A stretch of 64,000 bases of DNA from Mucilaginibacter mali (GCF_013283875.1 NZ_CP054139.1:434001-498000); one strand, 5' to 3'. Positions 8,998 through 19,114 are shown, numbered from the stretch's first letter. Numbers and translations are program-made. Notes: generated by a model not told the origin, from the sequence alone.

Positions 8998-11900
8998 ATT
9001 AAAAAAGTACTCAAAATAGCGCTAAGTATCGTTCTGCTCTTGCTGCTGATGATCAGCGTGCTGTTATTGGTGCTTCAATATAAACCCGTACAAACCTGGA
9101 TAGCCAAAAAAGTGGCCGACCATTTCTCGCAGGAGTGGAAAACTAAGGTTTACATTGGCGGCATCTACGTTAAGCCATTCTCGTCGGTAGTGCTGGATAG
9201 CATGTATGTGCTCGACAGGCAAAAGGATACCCTGGTGCATACCCCTAAATTAACGGTTGAACTGAACGGCTTCTCACTCTTCAGCAGCATTGGCGAGCGT
9301 AAGCTGCACTTTAGCCGCATACAGTTGGATAATGGTTCGGTATACCTTAAAAAACTGAACGATACGACCAGCAACATCGATTTTATTGTAGATTACTTTA
9401 ACAAGCCCGATACTACGCACAAAAAAAGCAAACCCTGGACGCTCATCTTCGAGAAGTCCATCGTCAACAATTTTCACTTCCGCTTTAAAAATCTCACGCG
9501 CGATACAGTCATCAGCAACCGCATCAACTTCGACGACCTGGATGTTTACCATTTCGGCGTAGAGGTGCGCAATATGGACCTGGTGCACCACATGTTTAAG
9601 GGCGATGTGCGCAACCTTACTCTGCGCGAGAAAAGCGGTTTCTATGTTAAAAACCTGACGGCCCTTGCCACCGTTGATAGTAACCAGATCCTGGCCCAAC
9701 ACCTCTACATCGAAACGCCGCACTCCAAACTGCGCGATTATTACCGCATGCGCTTCACGCATTTTGCCGATATCAGCGATGATTTTGAGAACAAAGTGCA
9801 GGTGGATGCCGATTTTAAGCAATCGCAGATATCATCGGCAGATATCGCTTACTTTACCACATCGCTGGATAAAACTAAGTTCGATCTGGGTATCGACGGG
9901 CACGTAAAGGGATTAGTGAGCAACCTTAAGGCCAGCCACCTCACCATAACCGGCGGCCAGGCCACCTACCTGAAGGGCGATTTCGCGTTTAAGGGCCTGC
10001 CCGATTGGGACAACACCCTGCTTGAACTTAACTTCGACCAGATAGCCACCAACCGCAAAGACCTGGAATACCTGTATAACCGTTTTGGCGGTACCACCAA
10101 CCGCAAGCTTCCCGCTATTATCGAAAAGTTTGGTAATGTAAACTTCAAGGGCAAGTTTACCGGTTTGCAGAATGATTTTATTGCTTATGGCGAATTTAAA
10201 ACCAAGCTGGGCCGTTTCCAGTCGGATGTAAATTTGAAGATCAGCAAATCGGGCAATCCCAGCTATAGCGGCAATATAAAAGCCTATGATTTTGACCTGG
10301 GCACGCTGATAGACGAGCCCGATCTGAACCGCACCACTTTTGTAGCCGATATAAAAGGCAGCGGCGACGAGTTAAAGAACCTGGTTGAAAAAGTGAACGC
10401 TAAAATTGCTTACATCGATTATAAAAACTACCGCTATCAAAACGTGGCCATAAATGGTTCGGTGGCTAAAAAGGTATTTGATGGCACGGTTAACATCAAC
10501 GATAAAAACATCAACCTATCAATAAAGGGCAATGCCGATCTTAATCCGGCCCTGCCTAACTATAATTTAACCGGCAGTATTATCGATGCGCGGCTGAATA
10601 CGATACATTTATTAAAAGATACCATTACGCTGAGCGCCAATATCGATACCCACTTTAGCGGCAATGACCTGAATAACCTGACCGGGAAAATATCGCTTAA
10701 CCCTATCCGTATTATTGATCCAAGGCATAATTACCTGGTCGATTCGGTAACGCTGACAGCATCGGGTACCGGCAGAGAACGCCTGATCAGCCTGCAATCG
10801 CCGATAGCTGATGGCAGCATCAAGGGGAACTATGACCTGGCTACGCTCCCGTCATACTTTAAAACCATCGTAAAAAAGTATATCCCATCTTTAAAAACCA
10901 ATATCGTACCGTTTAAGTCGCAGCAGTTTGATTTTAACTTCAAGGTGAAAGATATCGACCCGCTCATCGCCCTGTTTGTACCCGACCTGAAGATCCCCGA
11001 TCAGGGTACCTTTGTGGGTCAGTTCAACTCGGCCGATCAAACCGCTACGTTAAGCGGCTATGTAAAAACCATCAATTACGGTGGCATGGTGTTTCACGAT
11101 CTGATCCTGGACGAAAACACCACCGATGGCTTCCTTGGCCTCAACATATCATTAAACCGGATAGACCTGAGCAAGGACCTGTTCATCAAAAACATCAACA
11201 TTGTTAACTCGCTGAAAAAGGATAGCCTCAATTTCAACATCAAATTATCAGACAAGGACGCGACCAACCAGTTAGACCTTTATGGCCTGGTTGCATTTGG
11301 CAGGGATACCACCGCCAAGCTGTCGCTGCTGCCATCAGACGTGATACTGGAGCACCAGCGCTGGAAGATACAGGAACAGGTACGCATCCGCCTGCTGGAC
11401 GGGAAAACGCAGGTATCCGGCTTCGAGCTTTCAAGGGGGACACAAAAGGTACGCATTAATGGGTTCGTATCCGATAATCCGGCTGATAAGTTGAAGGTGG
11501 AATTTGATAAGTTCAGCATGGCTACGCTTAACCAATTGACCAGGCCATCGGGTATAGAGCTGAAAGGATCGTTAAACGGCGATGTAATACTGAGCGGCAT
11601 TACCAAAACGCCGGGTATGGAAGCGCATTTGGGTATCGATTCGATGATGATGAACGATACGCAAATTGGTAAGGTGAAGCTGGAATCGACCCTGGATAAC
11701 GACCGTAAACAGGCCGATGTGAAATTGAATATCCTGAGCCGCGGACTGGAAACCATGAACATTGCCGGTGTATATAAACTGGGTAAGGACGCGGGGGACA
11801 ACACGCTTGACTTTGATGTGAAGATGAACCAAACCGAGGCCATCATCTTCGATCCTTTTGTGAAGGACCTGGTGAGCAGCCTGAGCGGAACGGTATCTTC

Positions 11901-13485
11901 CGACCTGAAACTGACCGGCAGCCCATCCGAACCAAAGCTGAATGGCAAGATCATCCTTAACAATACCGGTTTGACAGTAAACTACCTGAAAACCGCCTAC
12001 AAGCTTAACGATGAGCTGACCGTTACCAACAGCCTGATAAAAATAGATAAGCTGAGCATTAAGGATATTAAAGGTAACGAGGCCATTGCCAACGGCACGG
12101 TTGACCTGAAAAATATATCGAACCCGGATCTGAACATCAGCGTTGAGGCTAAAAACCTGATGGCGCTGAACACCACCTTTAAGGATAACCACATTTATTA
12201 CGGAACGGCCTACGGCAGCGGCACCTTTACCTTTACCGGCCCTACCGATAATATGAATATCGATATTAAGGCCACCACCGGCGAAGGCACCGTGTTCAAT
12301 ATCCCGTTGAACACCTCATCAACCGCCAGCGATTACGATTTTATTCGCTTTGTTGGTCATCGTGATACCGCTAAACTGGCGGAGCAGGTGAACGCATTTA
12401 AAGGGGTTACGCTTAATTTGGAACTGACGGTTGACGAGAAATCGCTGGTGAAGATCACTACCGATTACGGCAAACTGGAAGGACGCGGTGTATCGAACAA
12501 ATTACAGCTGAAAATAAACAGCCTGGGCGATTTTGAAATGTTTGGCGACTACCTCATTCAATCGGGTAAGTTTGAGTTTACCGCCAAGGATTTCATCAGT
12601 AAGAATTTTACTGTAGACCAGGGCGGTACCATCCGCTGGACCAGTAACCCCGGCAACGCCGATATTAACATGACGGCTGTTTACGAGGTACGTACCGATA
12701 TCAACAACTTGTATAAAGCGGCCGGGCTAACATCGCCAACGGGTAGCCAGCAAAAGCTGGTTCAGGCCCAGTTAAAGCTAACCAATACGCTGCTGCAACC
12801 CCGTATACAGTTTGATTTTAGCTTCCCGACAGACCCGCAAATTAAGGATGACCTGGCCACTTACCTAACCGACGAAAGCAACCGAAACCAGCAGGCGCTT
12901 AGTTTAATTGTACGCCGCCAGTTTGCTACCGGTACCACCAATAACTTAACCAACCAGGTGGCCCAAACCGCCGAGCAGGCGTTAAGTGAGTTCGCTTTCA
13001 ATAAACTTAATACGTTCATTTCGCAATCAAACATCAGGTTTGCCGATATCAACATCCGCTCTACCAGCGATGCCAGCTTTGCCTTCCGCTTCTTTAATGA
13101 CAGGTTGGTGCTGAACGGCAGCTTATACAATACCAATGGCAATAATAACCTGTTTGGTGGCACATCGGGCAATTTCTTTAATACCGATATCAGCAGCTTT
13201 ACCAAAGACTTTGAAGCCGACTACCTGCTGCGTAAAGACGGCCGCCTGCGGGCGCGATACTCGTACCGGGTACTTACCGGCACCACGCTGGATCTGTATA
13301 ACAACCTGAGCGTGCAATATGTTAACGGCTTTGGTTTGGTTTATCAGCGCGATTTCGATACGTTCGGCGAGTTTTTCCGCAGCCTGTTCAGGCGCAGCCG
13401 CAGGGTGCCGATGCCTAAGGTTACCAATACCGACGTTGCCCCCAAAAGCGAAATGGATGACCGCGATGATGAAAAGGAAGAATAG
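8998..13485 (+). CDS. TamB-like translocation/assembly module (DUF490)
   Basis: About 1495 residues. One N-terminal membrane anchor (LSIVLLLLLMISVLLLVLQY) is followed by a very long repetitive beta-rich AsmA/TamB-like body and a C-terminal DUF490 region (about from residue 1100), ending in an acidic tail. Known: TamB-type proteins bridge inner and outer membrane and help outer-membrane protein insertion or lipid transport. Start: an in-frame stop lies at 8983 and no ATG, GTG or TTG occurs before 9040. Starting at 9040 or at ATG 9049 cuts off the basic KKVLK segment and part of the anchor. ATT at 8998 would give a normal M-KKVLKIALS start, so it is the best call but uncertain. Confidence 0.85.
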   Translation: MKKVLKIALSIVLLLLLMISVLLLVLQYKPVQTWIAKKVADHFSQEWKTKVYIGGIYVKPFSSVVLDSMYVLDRQKDTLVHTPKLTVELNGFSLFSSIGERKLHFSRIQLDNGSVYLKKLNDTTSNIDFIVDYFNKPDTTHKKSKPWTLIFEKSIVNNFHFRFKNLTRDTVISNRINFDDLDVYHFGVEVRNMDLVHHMFKGDVRNLTLREKSGFYVKNLTALATVDSNQILAQHLYIETPHSKLRDYYRMRFTHFADISDDFENKVQVDADFKQSQISSADIAYFTTSLDKTKFDLGIDGHVKGLVSNLKASHLTITGGQATYLKGDFAFKGLPDWDNTLLELNFDQIATNRKDLEYLYNRFGGTTNRKLPAIIEKFGNVNFKGKFTGLQNDFIAYGEFKTKLGRFQSDVNLKISKSGNPSYSGNIKAYDFDLGTLIDEPDLNRTTFVADIKGSGDELKNLVEKVNAKIAYIDYKNYRYQNVAINGSVAKKVFDGTVNINDKNINLSIKGNADLNPALPNYNLTGSIIDARLNTIHLLKDTITLSANIDTHFSGNDLNNLTGKISLNPIRIIDPRHNYLVDSVTLTASGTGRERLISLQSPIADGSIKGNYDLATLPSYFKTIVKKYIPSLKTNIVPFKSQQFDFNFKVKDIDPLIALFVPDLKIPDQGTFVGQFNSADQTATLSGYVKTINYGGMVFHDLILDENTTDGFLGLNISLNRIDLSKDLFIKNINIVNSLKKDSLNFNIKLSDKDATNQLDLYGLVAFGRDTTAKLSLLPSDVILEHQRWKIQEQVRIRLLDGKTQVSGFELSRGTQKVRINGFVSDNPADKLKVEFDKFSMATLNQLTRPSGIELKGSLNGDVILSGITKTPGMEAHLGIDSMMMNDTQIGKVKLESTLDNDRKQADVKLNILSRGLETMNIAGVYKLGKDAGDNTLDFDVKMNQTEAIIFDPFVKDLVSSLSGTVSSDLKLTGSPSEPKLNGKIILNNTGLTVNYLKTAYKLNDELTVTNSLIKIDKLSIKDIKGNEAIANGTVDLKNISNPDLNISVEAKNLMALNTTFKDNHIYYGTAYGSGTFTFTGPTDNMNIDIKATTGEGTVFNIPLNTSSTASDYDFIRFVGHRDTAKLAEQVNAFKGVTLNLELTVDEKSLVKITTDYGKLEGRGVSNKLQLKINSLGDFEMFGDYLIQSGKFEFTAKDFISKNFTVDQGGTIRWTSNPGNADINMTAVYEVRTDINNLYKAAGLTSPTGSQQKLVQAQLKLTNTLLQPRIQFDFSFPTDPQIKDDLATYLTDESNRNQQALSLIVRRQFATGTTNNLTNQVAQTAEQALSEFAFNKLNTFISQSNIRFADINIRSTSDASFAFRFFNDRLVLNGSLYNTNGNNNLFGGTSGNFFNTDISSFTKDFEADYLLRKDGRLRARYSYRVLTGTTLDLYNNLSVQYVNGFGLVYQRDFDTFGEFFRSLFRRSRRVPMPKVTNTDVAPKSEMDDRDDEKEE

Positions 13486-14031
13486 CATATGCGAAGTGAG
13501 TGAGGTTGTCAGTCTCTTGTCGAAGACTTGCGCGATGGGCCTGCCCACAATGCTTCGACGGGCTACTCATCACATATTTCTTTCCCGACAGCAAAACGGC
13601 TTCCGGGCGAAAACGAGCAGAACATGGTGGTCTGTGTGGCGGGAGAGGGCATTAGCTTGGTGCCTGAAGCGGAGGAATCGCGGGTGCGAAGCAGCGGCAT
13701 CAAGGTTCAGCCCCGTGGTTCTGCTTGTTTTGCAGGGCAAAGGCCCGTGCGGCAAAGGAAGCATTTTTGTTGTCTTGAATTTTGCTACTTTTTTTCAAGA
13801 AAACGGCGTAGCCCTCTTGAGTGCCTTTAAAAATAAAACAAACACGAAAAAAGTAGTAGGCCCCTGCGGCTATGAGCAGACGAACTTTGATACAGCACCA
13901 CCGATCATCCTATGGGATTGCCATGCTATCGCTCGCAATGACAACGTTTCTAATGTCAATGCAGCCTTAAAGACCATCTTTTTTTCAACTCGGCATGACA
14001 CCTTGCTCTCAAATACCTTTTACCCGTCGCC
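13486..14031. other. non-coding gap with degenerate repeat debris
   Basis: The 546-bp gap between the TamB gene and the glycosyltransferase has no convincing gene. Open frames cross it in several phases without conserved features. Positions 13907-13942 are a right half of the palindrome seen complete at 63533-63622 (shared GCTATCGCTCGCAATGAC). The rest looks like decayed repeat sequence. Confidence 0.6.
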
Positions 14032-15159
14032 ATGCTGATCTGCCCGCTAATTATGCTTACCGTATGGTGGGGGCTTGCCGTTTACCTGGTGATTAACAGC
14101 CGCAAGATAGGTTTTTTGCGTGATGTGAAGCCTGCACAGGATGAACCATCGCTGGCTATTATTGTGGCCGTGCGTAACGAGGAAGCCGACCTGGAACACG
14201 CGCTAAGCAGTGTTTGTAACATCAATTACACCAACTACAAAGTAATTGTGGTGAACGACCGCAGCACCGACCGTACCCCGCAGATCCTGGAAAAGTTAGC
14301 TGCACAATATCCGCAGATCATCACCGAAACTATAACCGAACTGCCGCCCCGCTGGCTTGGCAAAAACCACGCGCTTTACCGTGGCTACTTGCAAACCCAT
14401 GCCGAATGGCTGCTGTTTACCGATGCCGATATTGTGTTTGAAAAGGATGCCATAAAAAAGGCGCTTACTTATGCAACCGCAAACCACATCCACCATTTGG
14501 CGCTGATGCCTAACGTTATTTCCCGTTCGGCTATGCTGAACAGCATTCTGCAAACCTTTGGCATTATGTTTAACCTGAAGATAAGGCCATGGGAGGCGCG
14601 CGATCCTAAATCGAAGGCGGCGGTTGGCGTTGGCGCGTTCAATATGGTACGCCGGCAGGCTTACAAGCAGGCGGGCACTCATGAGGCTATCAGGCTACGG
14701 CCGGATGATGACCTGAAGTTAGGGGCGATAGTGAAACAGGCGGGTTTTAGATCGGATGTATTATACGGCACGGGCGAAATTAGCCTGGAATGGTATACCA
14801 GCGTTGGCCAGTTTGTTAACGGGTTGATGAAGAACGTATTTTCGGTGTCGAAGTATAATTTGCCACTGGCCTTATTTAATGGTGTATCGGCTTTTGTTGG
14901 TTTTTGCCTGCCCGTGCCACTGGGTTTATTATCCGGCTCGGTGTATGGTGTGTTGATCAGCCTTGGGATATTGCTGTCGCACTGGTTTCTTTTCTGGTTT
15001 ACACCGGGGCGCAAAAAATGGTGGTATTTTTTAACGCTGACGTACGCCGGAGCGGTGATGGTTTATATCATTATTAAATCGGCGCTGCTAAATGTAAAGG
15101 ATAAGGGCATTTACTGGCGCGATAGTTTTTACCCGCTGGAGGAGTTGAAGAAGGGGTGA
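14032..15159 (+). CDS. family 2 glycosyltransferase, membrane-bound (HpnB-like)
   Basis: 375 residues. N-terminal membrane helix (1-20), then a GT-A domain at about residues 40-240 with IIVAVRNEEADLE, VVNDRSTDRT (sugar-nucleotide Asp), the metal-binding DAD in LLFTDADIVFE, and a DDD motif in RPDDDLKLG as the likely catalytic-base region. Two to three helices occupy about 275-350. The layout resembles the hopanoid-associated HpnB-like and other GT2 enzymes that act on lipid acceptors at the cytoplasmic membrane. Donor and acceptor cannot be predicted. It is a single-gene unit ending at a stem-loop. Confidence 0.85.
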   Translation: MLICPLIMLTVWWGLAVYLVINSRKIGFLRDVKPAQDEPSLAIIVAVRNEEADLEHALSSVCNINYTNYKVIVVNDRSTDRTPQILEKLAAQYPQIITETITELPPRWLGKNHALYRGYLQTHAEWLLFTDADIVFEKDAIKKALTYATANHIHHLALMPNVISRSAMLNSILQTFGIMFNLKIRPWEARDPKSKAAVGVGAFNMVRRQAYKQAGTHEAIRLRPDDDLKLGAIVKQAGFRSDVLYGTGEISLEWYTSVGQFVNGLMKNVFSVSKYNLPLALFNGVSAFVGFCLPVPLGLLSGSVYGVLISLGILLSHWFLFWFTPGRKKWWYFLTLTYAGAVMVYIIIKSALLNVKDKGIYWRDSFYPLEELKKG

Positions 15160-15166
15160 GATTCAG

Positions 15167-15196
15167 CCCGGTGCCTGTGAGGACACAGGCACCGGG
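15167..15196 (+). terminator. stem-loop after the glycosyltransferase gene
   Basis: Perfect 13-bp stem (15167-15179 with 15184-15196) and 4-nt loop AGGA, 7 nt after the stop codon. The following tract is only weakly T-rich (TGGTTATCTATA), so termination strength is uncertain. Confidence 0.5.
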
Positions 15197-15240
15197 TGGT
15201 TATCTATAGTCGAAATCTGCACAATGGCGATCACAGCCTG

Positions 15241-15411
15241 TAATTTTGCAGAATATACCTGTATTAATTAATTATTTTGGTGGCGCAAATTTGTCAGTAC
15301 CCTCAAAAAACAAGGTTGTATTGAGAAACCGGAATTTTGAACAAACGCATCTATTTGATTATTAATCAATGTGTTACATGTTCAATTCTTGTTCAAAAAA
15401 CAAGCTTTTTT
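15241..15411 (+). ncRNA. candidate small RNA between convergent genes
   Basis: Tentative. A -7-like box TAATTTTG (15241-15248) starts the interval. It ends with a stem-loop CTTGTT/AACAAG (15388-15393 with 15399-15404) followed by CTTTTTTG, which looks like an AT-rich intrinsic terminator. About 155 nt could be transcribed, in a 310-bp gap between genes that both end here. No ORF lies inside. I recognise no known RNA family. Confidence 0.25.
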
Positions 15412-15469
15412 GTTCATTTTTTTTCTTTGACTGAGACAAGTAGCCCCAGGATATACTTTGTACAATAAG

Positions 15470-16675
15470 TTATTGCCCACCCAAAATGGCGTGATCCATT
15501 TTATCTCTTTTGGTTTTTAGATAACTTTCGTTATGCGGGTTTGGGGCAATCTCAATAGGGATATTCTCCACCACTTCTAATCCATAGCCGATAAGCCCGG
15601 CGCGTTTTTTAGGGTTGTTGGTCAGCAGGCGCATTTTTGATATGCCCAGATCCCGCAATATCTGCGCACCGATGCCATAATCGCGCTGATCCATCTTAAA
15701 GCCCAGTTGGATATTAGCCTCAACGGTATCAAAGCCATTCTCCTGCAGGTGATAGGCTTTCAGTTTATTTACCAGGCCAATACCACGGCCTTCCTGGTTC
15801 ATATATACAATGGCGCCCTTACCTTCTTTCTGGATCATCTCCATAGCTTTGTGCAACTGCGGGCCGCAATCGCAACGGCAAGAGCCAAAGATATCACCTG
15901 TAACGCACGAGCTGTGTACGCGTACCAATACTGGTTCGTTGGGTTCCCAACTGCCTTTAACAAGGGCTAAATGGTTTTCGCCGGTATCAATTTGGGTGTA
16001 GGCTATCATATCAAACTCGCCCCACTGGGTTGGCATTTTAACAGCCACCTCTTTGGTCACCATACTTTCGGTACGCAGGCGGTAGGCAATCAGGTCTTCT
16101 ATCGAAACAATAACCAGGTCGTGCTCCTTGGCCATCTCCAGCAAGTCGGGCAGGCGGGCCATTTCGCCGTCCTCTTTCATTATCTCGCATATTACCCCGG
16201 CAGGCTCAAACCCGGCCATCACCGGCAGGTCGATAGCGGCCTCGGTATGGCCCGAACGGCGCAGCACGCCACCATCTTTGGCAATCAGCGGGAAGATATG
16301 CCCGGGGCGGCCCAGTTCGGCAGGATCAAGGTTATCATCAATTAAAGATAAAACAGTTTTAGAACGATCGGAAGCCGAGATCCCGGTAGTGCAGCCATTC
16401 CCCAACAGATCAACCGATACGGTAAAAGCCGTTTCATGCGATGAGGTATTGCGCATCACCATTGGCTCCAGCTGCAGTTTTTTGGCGCGGGCGGCGGTAA
16501 TAGGCGCGCAAATTAATCCGCGGCCATACTTGGCCATAAAGTTGATGGTTTCGGGGGTAGCGTTGCGGGCGGCAGTTAAAAAGTCGCCTTCGTTTTCGCG
16601 GTCGGCATCATCAACAACAATAATGGTTTTGCCGGCCTTTATGGCAGCTATCGCTTCTTCTATAGTGTTCAGCAT
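15470..16675 (-). CDS. ribBA: bifunctional DHBP synthase / GTP cyclohydrolase II
   Basis: 401 residues, riboflavin biosynthesis, cytoplasmic. The N-terminal RibB half (about 1-205) makes 3,4-dihydroxy-2-butanone 4-phosphate from ribulose 5-phosphate and shows [10 protein letters not shown] at residues 22-31 and the [10 protein letters not shown] motif. The C-terminal RibA half opens the GTP ring and shows zinc Cys257, Cys268 and Cys270 in [17 protein letters not shown] and the EGRGIG catalytic loop. Both active sites look intact. No FMN riboswitch is visible in the 100 bp upstream. It follows the LptF/G-type gene on the same strand by about 100 bp and may be co-transcribed. Confidence 0.96.
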   Translation of the reverse strand: MLNTIEEAIAAIKAGKTIIVVDDADRENEGDFLTAARNATPETINFMAKYGRGLICAPITAARAKKLQLEPMVMRNTSSHETAFTVSVDLLGNGCTTGISASDRSKTVLSLIDDNLDPAELGRPGHIFPLIAKDGGVLRRSGHTEAAIDLPVMAGFEPAGVICEIMKEDGEMARLPDLLEMAKEHDLVIVSIEDLIAYRLRTESMVTKEVAVKMPTQWGEFDMIAYTQIDTGENHLALVKGSWEPNEPVLVRVHSSCVTGDIFGSCRCDCGPQLHKAMEMIQKEGKGAIVYMNQEGRGIGLVNKLKAYHLQENGFDTVEANIQLGFKMDQRDYGIGAQILRDLGISKMRLLTNNPKKRAGLIGYGLEVVENIPIEIAPNPHNESYLKTKRDKMDHAILGGQ

Positions 16676-16776
16676 CTTTTATGCAGGTAAAAATTGGCTT
16701 ATAATAACAGCCGTTATCCTTAATACGTGCAAAGGTACGTTAAGGTGGCTTTAATAAGCGTCTGTAGTTTGTAAAA

Positions 16777-18213
16777 TCAAACAGGCTTCTTTTTGGTGAA
16801 ATATCCCGTCATTTTTTTAATGAACTTATTGTAAGCCTCTACGTTAAACAATTCCGAATCGTTAGCGGCTTTGTAAGACAGGAACATGCCTATCGGCGTC
16901 AGCACCGCGATAGCGATCCACATGCCGATGGTGGGCGCAAGGTCGCCATCCTTCACAAATTTTTCGCCAATGGTTGATATAATGTAATAGATGAGGAAGA
17001 AAATAACGGCTACTACTACCGGTAAGCCTAATCCCCCCTTACGGATAATTGCCCCCAGCGGCGCGCCTATCAGGAACAAGGCCAGGCACGCGGCCGACAG
17101 GGTGAATTTCTTTTGATACTCTACACGGTTACGACGGCTCTCCAGTGTCAGGTCGCCAAAGCGGGTGGCGCGTTCTTTCACCCTGTCTTTAAAACTCTTA
17201 GCCTGGTTCAGCGCGTTGGCCAGTACCGATGCCTGCTTTTCGTGTGTAAGGCTGCCTAAAAAATCAGAACTGCCTTTATTAAATGGCTTATCCTTATAAA
17301 ATTTATGCGATACCGAAAAATATTTAAAATATGGGCTAAGCAAAGAATAGTTACGGCTTAGGCCAAGATCTATCAGTTTGCCGGTTGAATCCTGCCAAAG
17401 GTTTAGTTGCTTCAGGTTCATCATCTGGAAAGCGCCCCTGAATTCGTTTTCATCCGTATGCCCCATCGCGAAGCCCGAAAGATCGAACTTTTGCACACGC
17501 TCGCTAAATCTGAAGCGGGTGTATCGCTGGCGGGGCAGATAACCACCTTCGCCAGGTAATTCCTGGTGCTGGATGCCGTTCTTTAACCGCAGTATCAGTG
17601 ATTTGTTATCGGGCGAGCGGAACATAATACCCTCCTCGGCAAATATCACATCCATATTGGTGCTTTGTATATCGGGCTTATGATACAGCATAATGCCGCG
17701 CAGGGTTTGCCCGTCGGGATCCTTATGCTTTACGCGGATGGAATAACCGGGGAAGCTGTTGTTAAAAACATTTTCGGTGATCAGGAAAGCTGTTTTTTGC
17801 TTGCGGGCATCGTACAGCAGGTTATAATATTTGAGGTTGGCCACCGGCAGCATATACTCAGAAAAGAAAAAAGCCGATACGCTGAGCCCGCAAACGGCGA
17901 TAAGCATGGGGTAAAGCGCCCGCCTTAACGATATACCGGCCGATTTGATGGCCACCAGTTCGTAATTTTCGCCCAGGCTGCCGTAGGTCATGATGGATGA
18001 CAACAGCACCGACAGCGGCAACGCCATAGCCACGTTGGTAGCTGATGAGTAAACCATCAGCTCCATAATAATATACCACTCAAATCCTTTGCCTATCAGG
18101 TCGTCGATGTATTTAAATAAAAATAACATCAGCAACACAAACATCACAATGAAAAAGGTAACTATAAAAGGCCTTATGAACGATTTAAGTATTAACAGGT
18201 GGATCTTTTTCAC
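16777..18213 (-). CDS. LptF/LptG family permease
   Basis: 478 residues starting at GTG 18213 (M-KKIHLLILKSF). The YjgP/YjgQ layout is clear: three N-terminal helices (about 12-120), a large periplasmic jellyroll domain (about 125-350), then three C-terminal helices (about 375-455) with LFLIGAPLGAIIRKGG. Known role: with LptB2 it forms the ABC exporter that extracts LPS from the inner membrane and feeds LptC/A. The paralogue (F versus G) cannot be fixed from this alone. Downstream ribBA is on the same strand. Confidence 0.92.
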   Translation of the reverse strand: MKKIHLLILKSFIRPFIVTFFIVMFVLLMLFLFKYIDDLIGKGFEWYIIMELMVYSSATNVAMALPLSVLLSSIMTYGSLGENYELVAIKSAGISLRRALYPMLIAVCGLSVSAFFFSEYMLPVANLKYYNLLYDARKQKTAFLITENVFNNSFPGYSIRVKHKDPDGQTLRGIMLYHKPDIQSTNMDVIFAEEGIMFRSPDNKSLILRLKNGIQHQELPGEGGYLPRQRYTRFRFSERVQKFDLSGFAMGHTDENEFRGAFQMMNLKQLNLWQDSTGKLIDLGLSRNYSLLSPYFKYFSVSHKFYKDKPFNKGSSDFLGSLTHEKQASVLANALNQAKSFKDRVKERATRFGDLTLESRRNRVEYQKKFTLSAACLALFLIGAPLGAIIRKGGLGLPVVVAVIFFLIYYIISTIGEKFVKDGDLAPTIGMWIAIAVLTPIGMFLSYKAANDSELFNVEAYNKFIKKMTGYFTKKKPV

Positions 18214-18256
18214 AGCGCAAATTTAGGGAATTTAACTATTCCCGCCGGTAATAATA

Positions 18257-18279
18257 AAAGCCGTGTTTAACACGGCTTT
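18257..18279 (-). terminator. terminator of the START-like gene
   Basis: AAAGCCGTG/CACGGCTTT stem (18257-18265 with 18271-18279) with a 5-nt loop. Read on the minus strand it ends in TTTTATTATTA, lying between the stop of the START-like gene and the LptF/G start. Confidence 0.6.
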
Positions 18280-18325
18280 CTTACTAACTTATTTGATGTT
18301 AATTTATTGTTTGACAGCGCCCTGA

Positions 18326-18706
18326 TCAGGCCCCTAAAACGCTGATGAGGTAATCTATCTGGTTATCCCAAATCAGTTTTCGCTCGGCAATGGTATCTTC
18401 GGTAGCAAAGTCGGTAACGCCCAGGGCAACATCGTTGGTTAACTCGTCCTGCAGTATTTCCATTTCAAAGTAACAGCTGGGGTCGTCGTCTACCCACTTA
18501 AACCTTACCAGCTTATTTTCCTTCATCAGCAGCAGTTTAGCCTTCTGCTGCTCCCCATCCCATGTAAAAGTATAAACCTGATCTCTGACAGCCACATCAT
18601 CCGCAAACCACTGGGTTAAGCCGTTCGGTTCGCTTAAAAACGAGTACAGTATACGCGGAGATGACTTTATTTCATACTCAATATTAAATTTTTTCTTGTC
18701 AGACAT
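18326..18706 (-). CDS. START-like domain protein
   Basis: 126 residues, soluble. The sequence fits the small Bacteroidota START-like family related to SRPBCC/AHSA1: NIEYEIKSSPRILYSFLSEP at the N-terminus, GLTQWFADDV, the FTWDGEQQKAKLL strand, VRFKWVDDDP, and the C-terminal amphipathic helix. The fold forms a hydrophobic cavity. The ligand is unknown. It is a monocistronic gene with its own terminator, and its start faces the tRNA-Met promoter. Confidence 0.85.
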   Translation of the reverse strand: MSDKKKFNIEYEIKSSPRILYSFLSEPNGLTQWFADDVAVRDQVYTFTWDGEQQKAKLLLMKENKLVRFKWVDDDPSCYFEMEILQDELTNDVALGVTDFATEDTIAERKLIWDNQIDYLISVLGA

Positions 18707-18781
18707 ATTGGTTCAAATCAATTGGTTAGCCTTAGGCGGCTATAAAAGTTAACATTTTTTCTAAAGGAAAGTAAATTATCC

Positions 18782-18789
18782 TATATTTG
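18782..18789 (+). promoter_or_regulatory. -7 box of the tRNA-Met promoter
   Basis: TATATTTG matches the Bacteroidota TAnnTTTG consensus and lies about 80 bp before the mature tRNA. The -33 element is only T-rich. Confidence 0.5.
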
Positions 18790-18870
18790 CAAACCTTTTA
18801 AAAAAAGGCAGCTTGTTTTGGCCGGTGATAAACCAATACCGCGATAATAAACAAAACAGGCGTAAAATAC

Positions 18871-18944
18871 GGCGGGGTAGCTCAGATGGTTAGAGCGTAG
18901 GATTCATAACCCTAAGGTCGGCAGTTCGATCCTGCTCCCCGCTA
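18871..18944 (+). tRNA. tRNA-Met (CAU), elongator type
   Basis: 74 nt fold into a full cloverleaf: acceptor GGCGGGG/CCCCGCT (one G-U), D-stem GCTC/GAGC, anticodon loop TTCATAA with CAT, T-loop TTCGATC. CCA is not encoded. The anticodon stem lacks the three G-C pairs of initiator tRNA, and the body resembles bacterial elongator tRNA-Met rather than the lysidine-modified tRNA-Ile(CAU). An A-C mismatch closes the anticodon stem next to the loop. Confidence 0.95.
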
Positions 18945-18955
18945 CTTGAAGATGA

Positions 18956-18992
18956 AGCAGTTGCATGAAAATGTAGCTGCTTTTGTTTTTTC
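18956..18992 (+). terminator. tRNA-Met terminator
   Basis: 11-bp stem (18956-18966 with 18971-18981, some G-U pairs), GAAA loop, followed by a T-rich run (TTTTGTTTTTTC). Confidence 0.6.
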
Positions 18993-19114
18993 TGGTCATG
19001 TAGGGTTCTCCTATTTTTATCTTTCAATTTATTAACAGAAATTGCCCGCTGAATTACCAGCAGTTGTGGCGAAAAATAAAATTGGCCGACCTGCTGATAT
19101 GAGCGAAAATACAA

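Noticed and set aside
13319..14038. Open frames across the TamB-glycosyltransferase gap
   Set aside because: They run through the end of the TamB gene and repeat debris in several frames, without conserved motifs or a consistent start.
15450..15475. Promoter-like ATACTTTG before 15470 on the plus strand
   Set aside because: It points into the end of ribBA, with no gene to drive; probably chance.
16676..16776. FMN riboswitch before ribBA
   Set aside because: The 100-bp leader lacks the conserved FMN-element blocks and is too short for the aptamer.
18890..19114. Minus-strand frame over tRNA-Met
   Set aside because: It covers the tRNA body and has no protein-like features.
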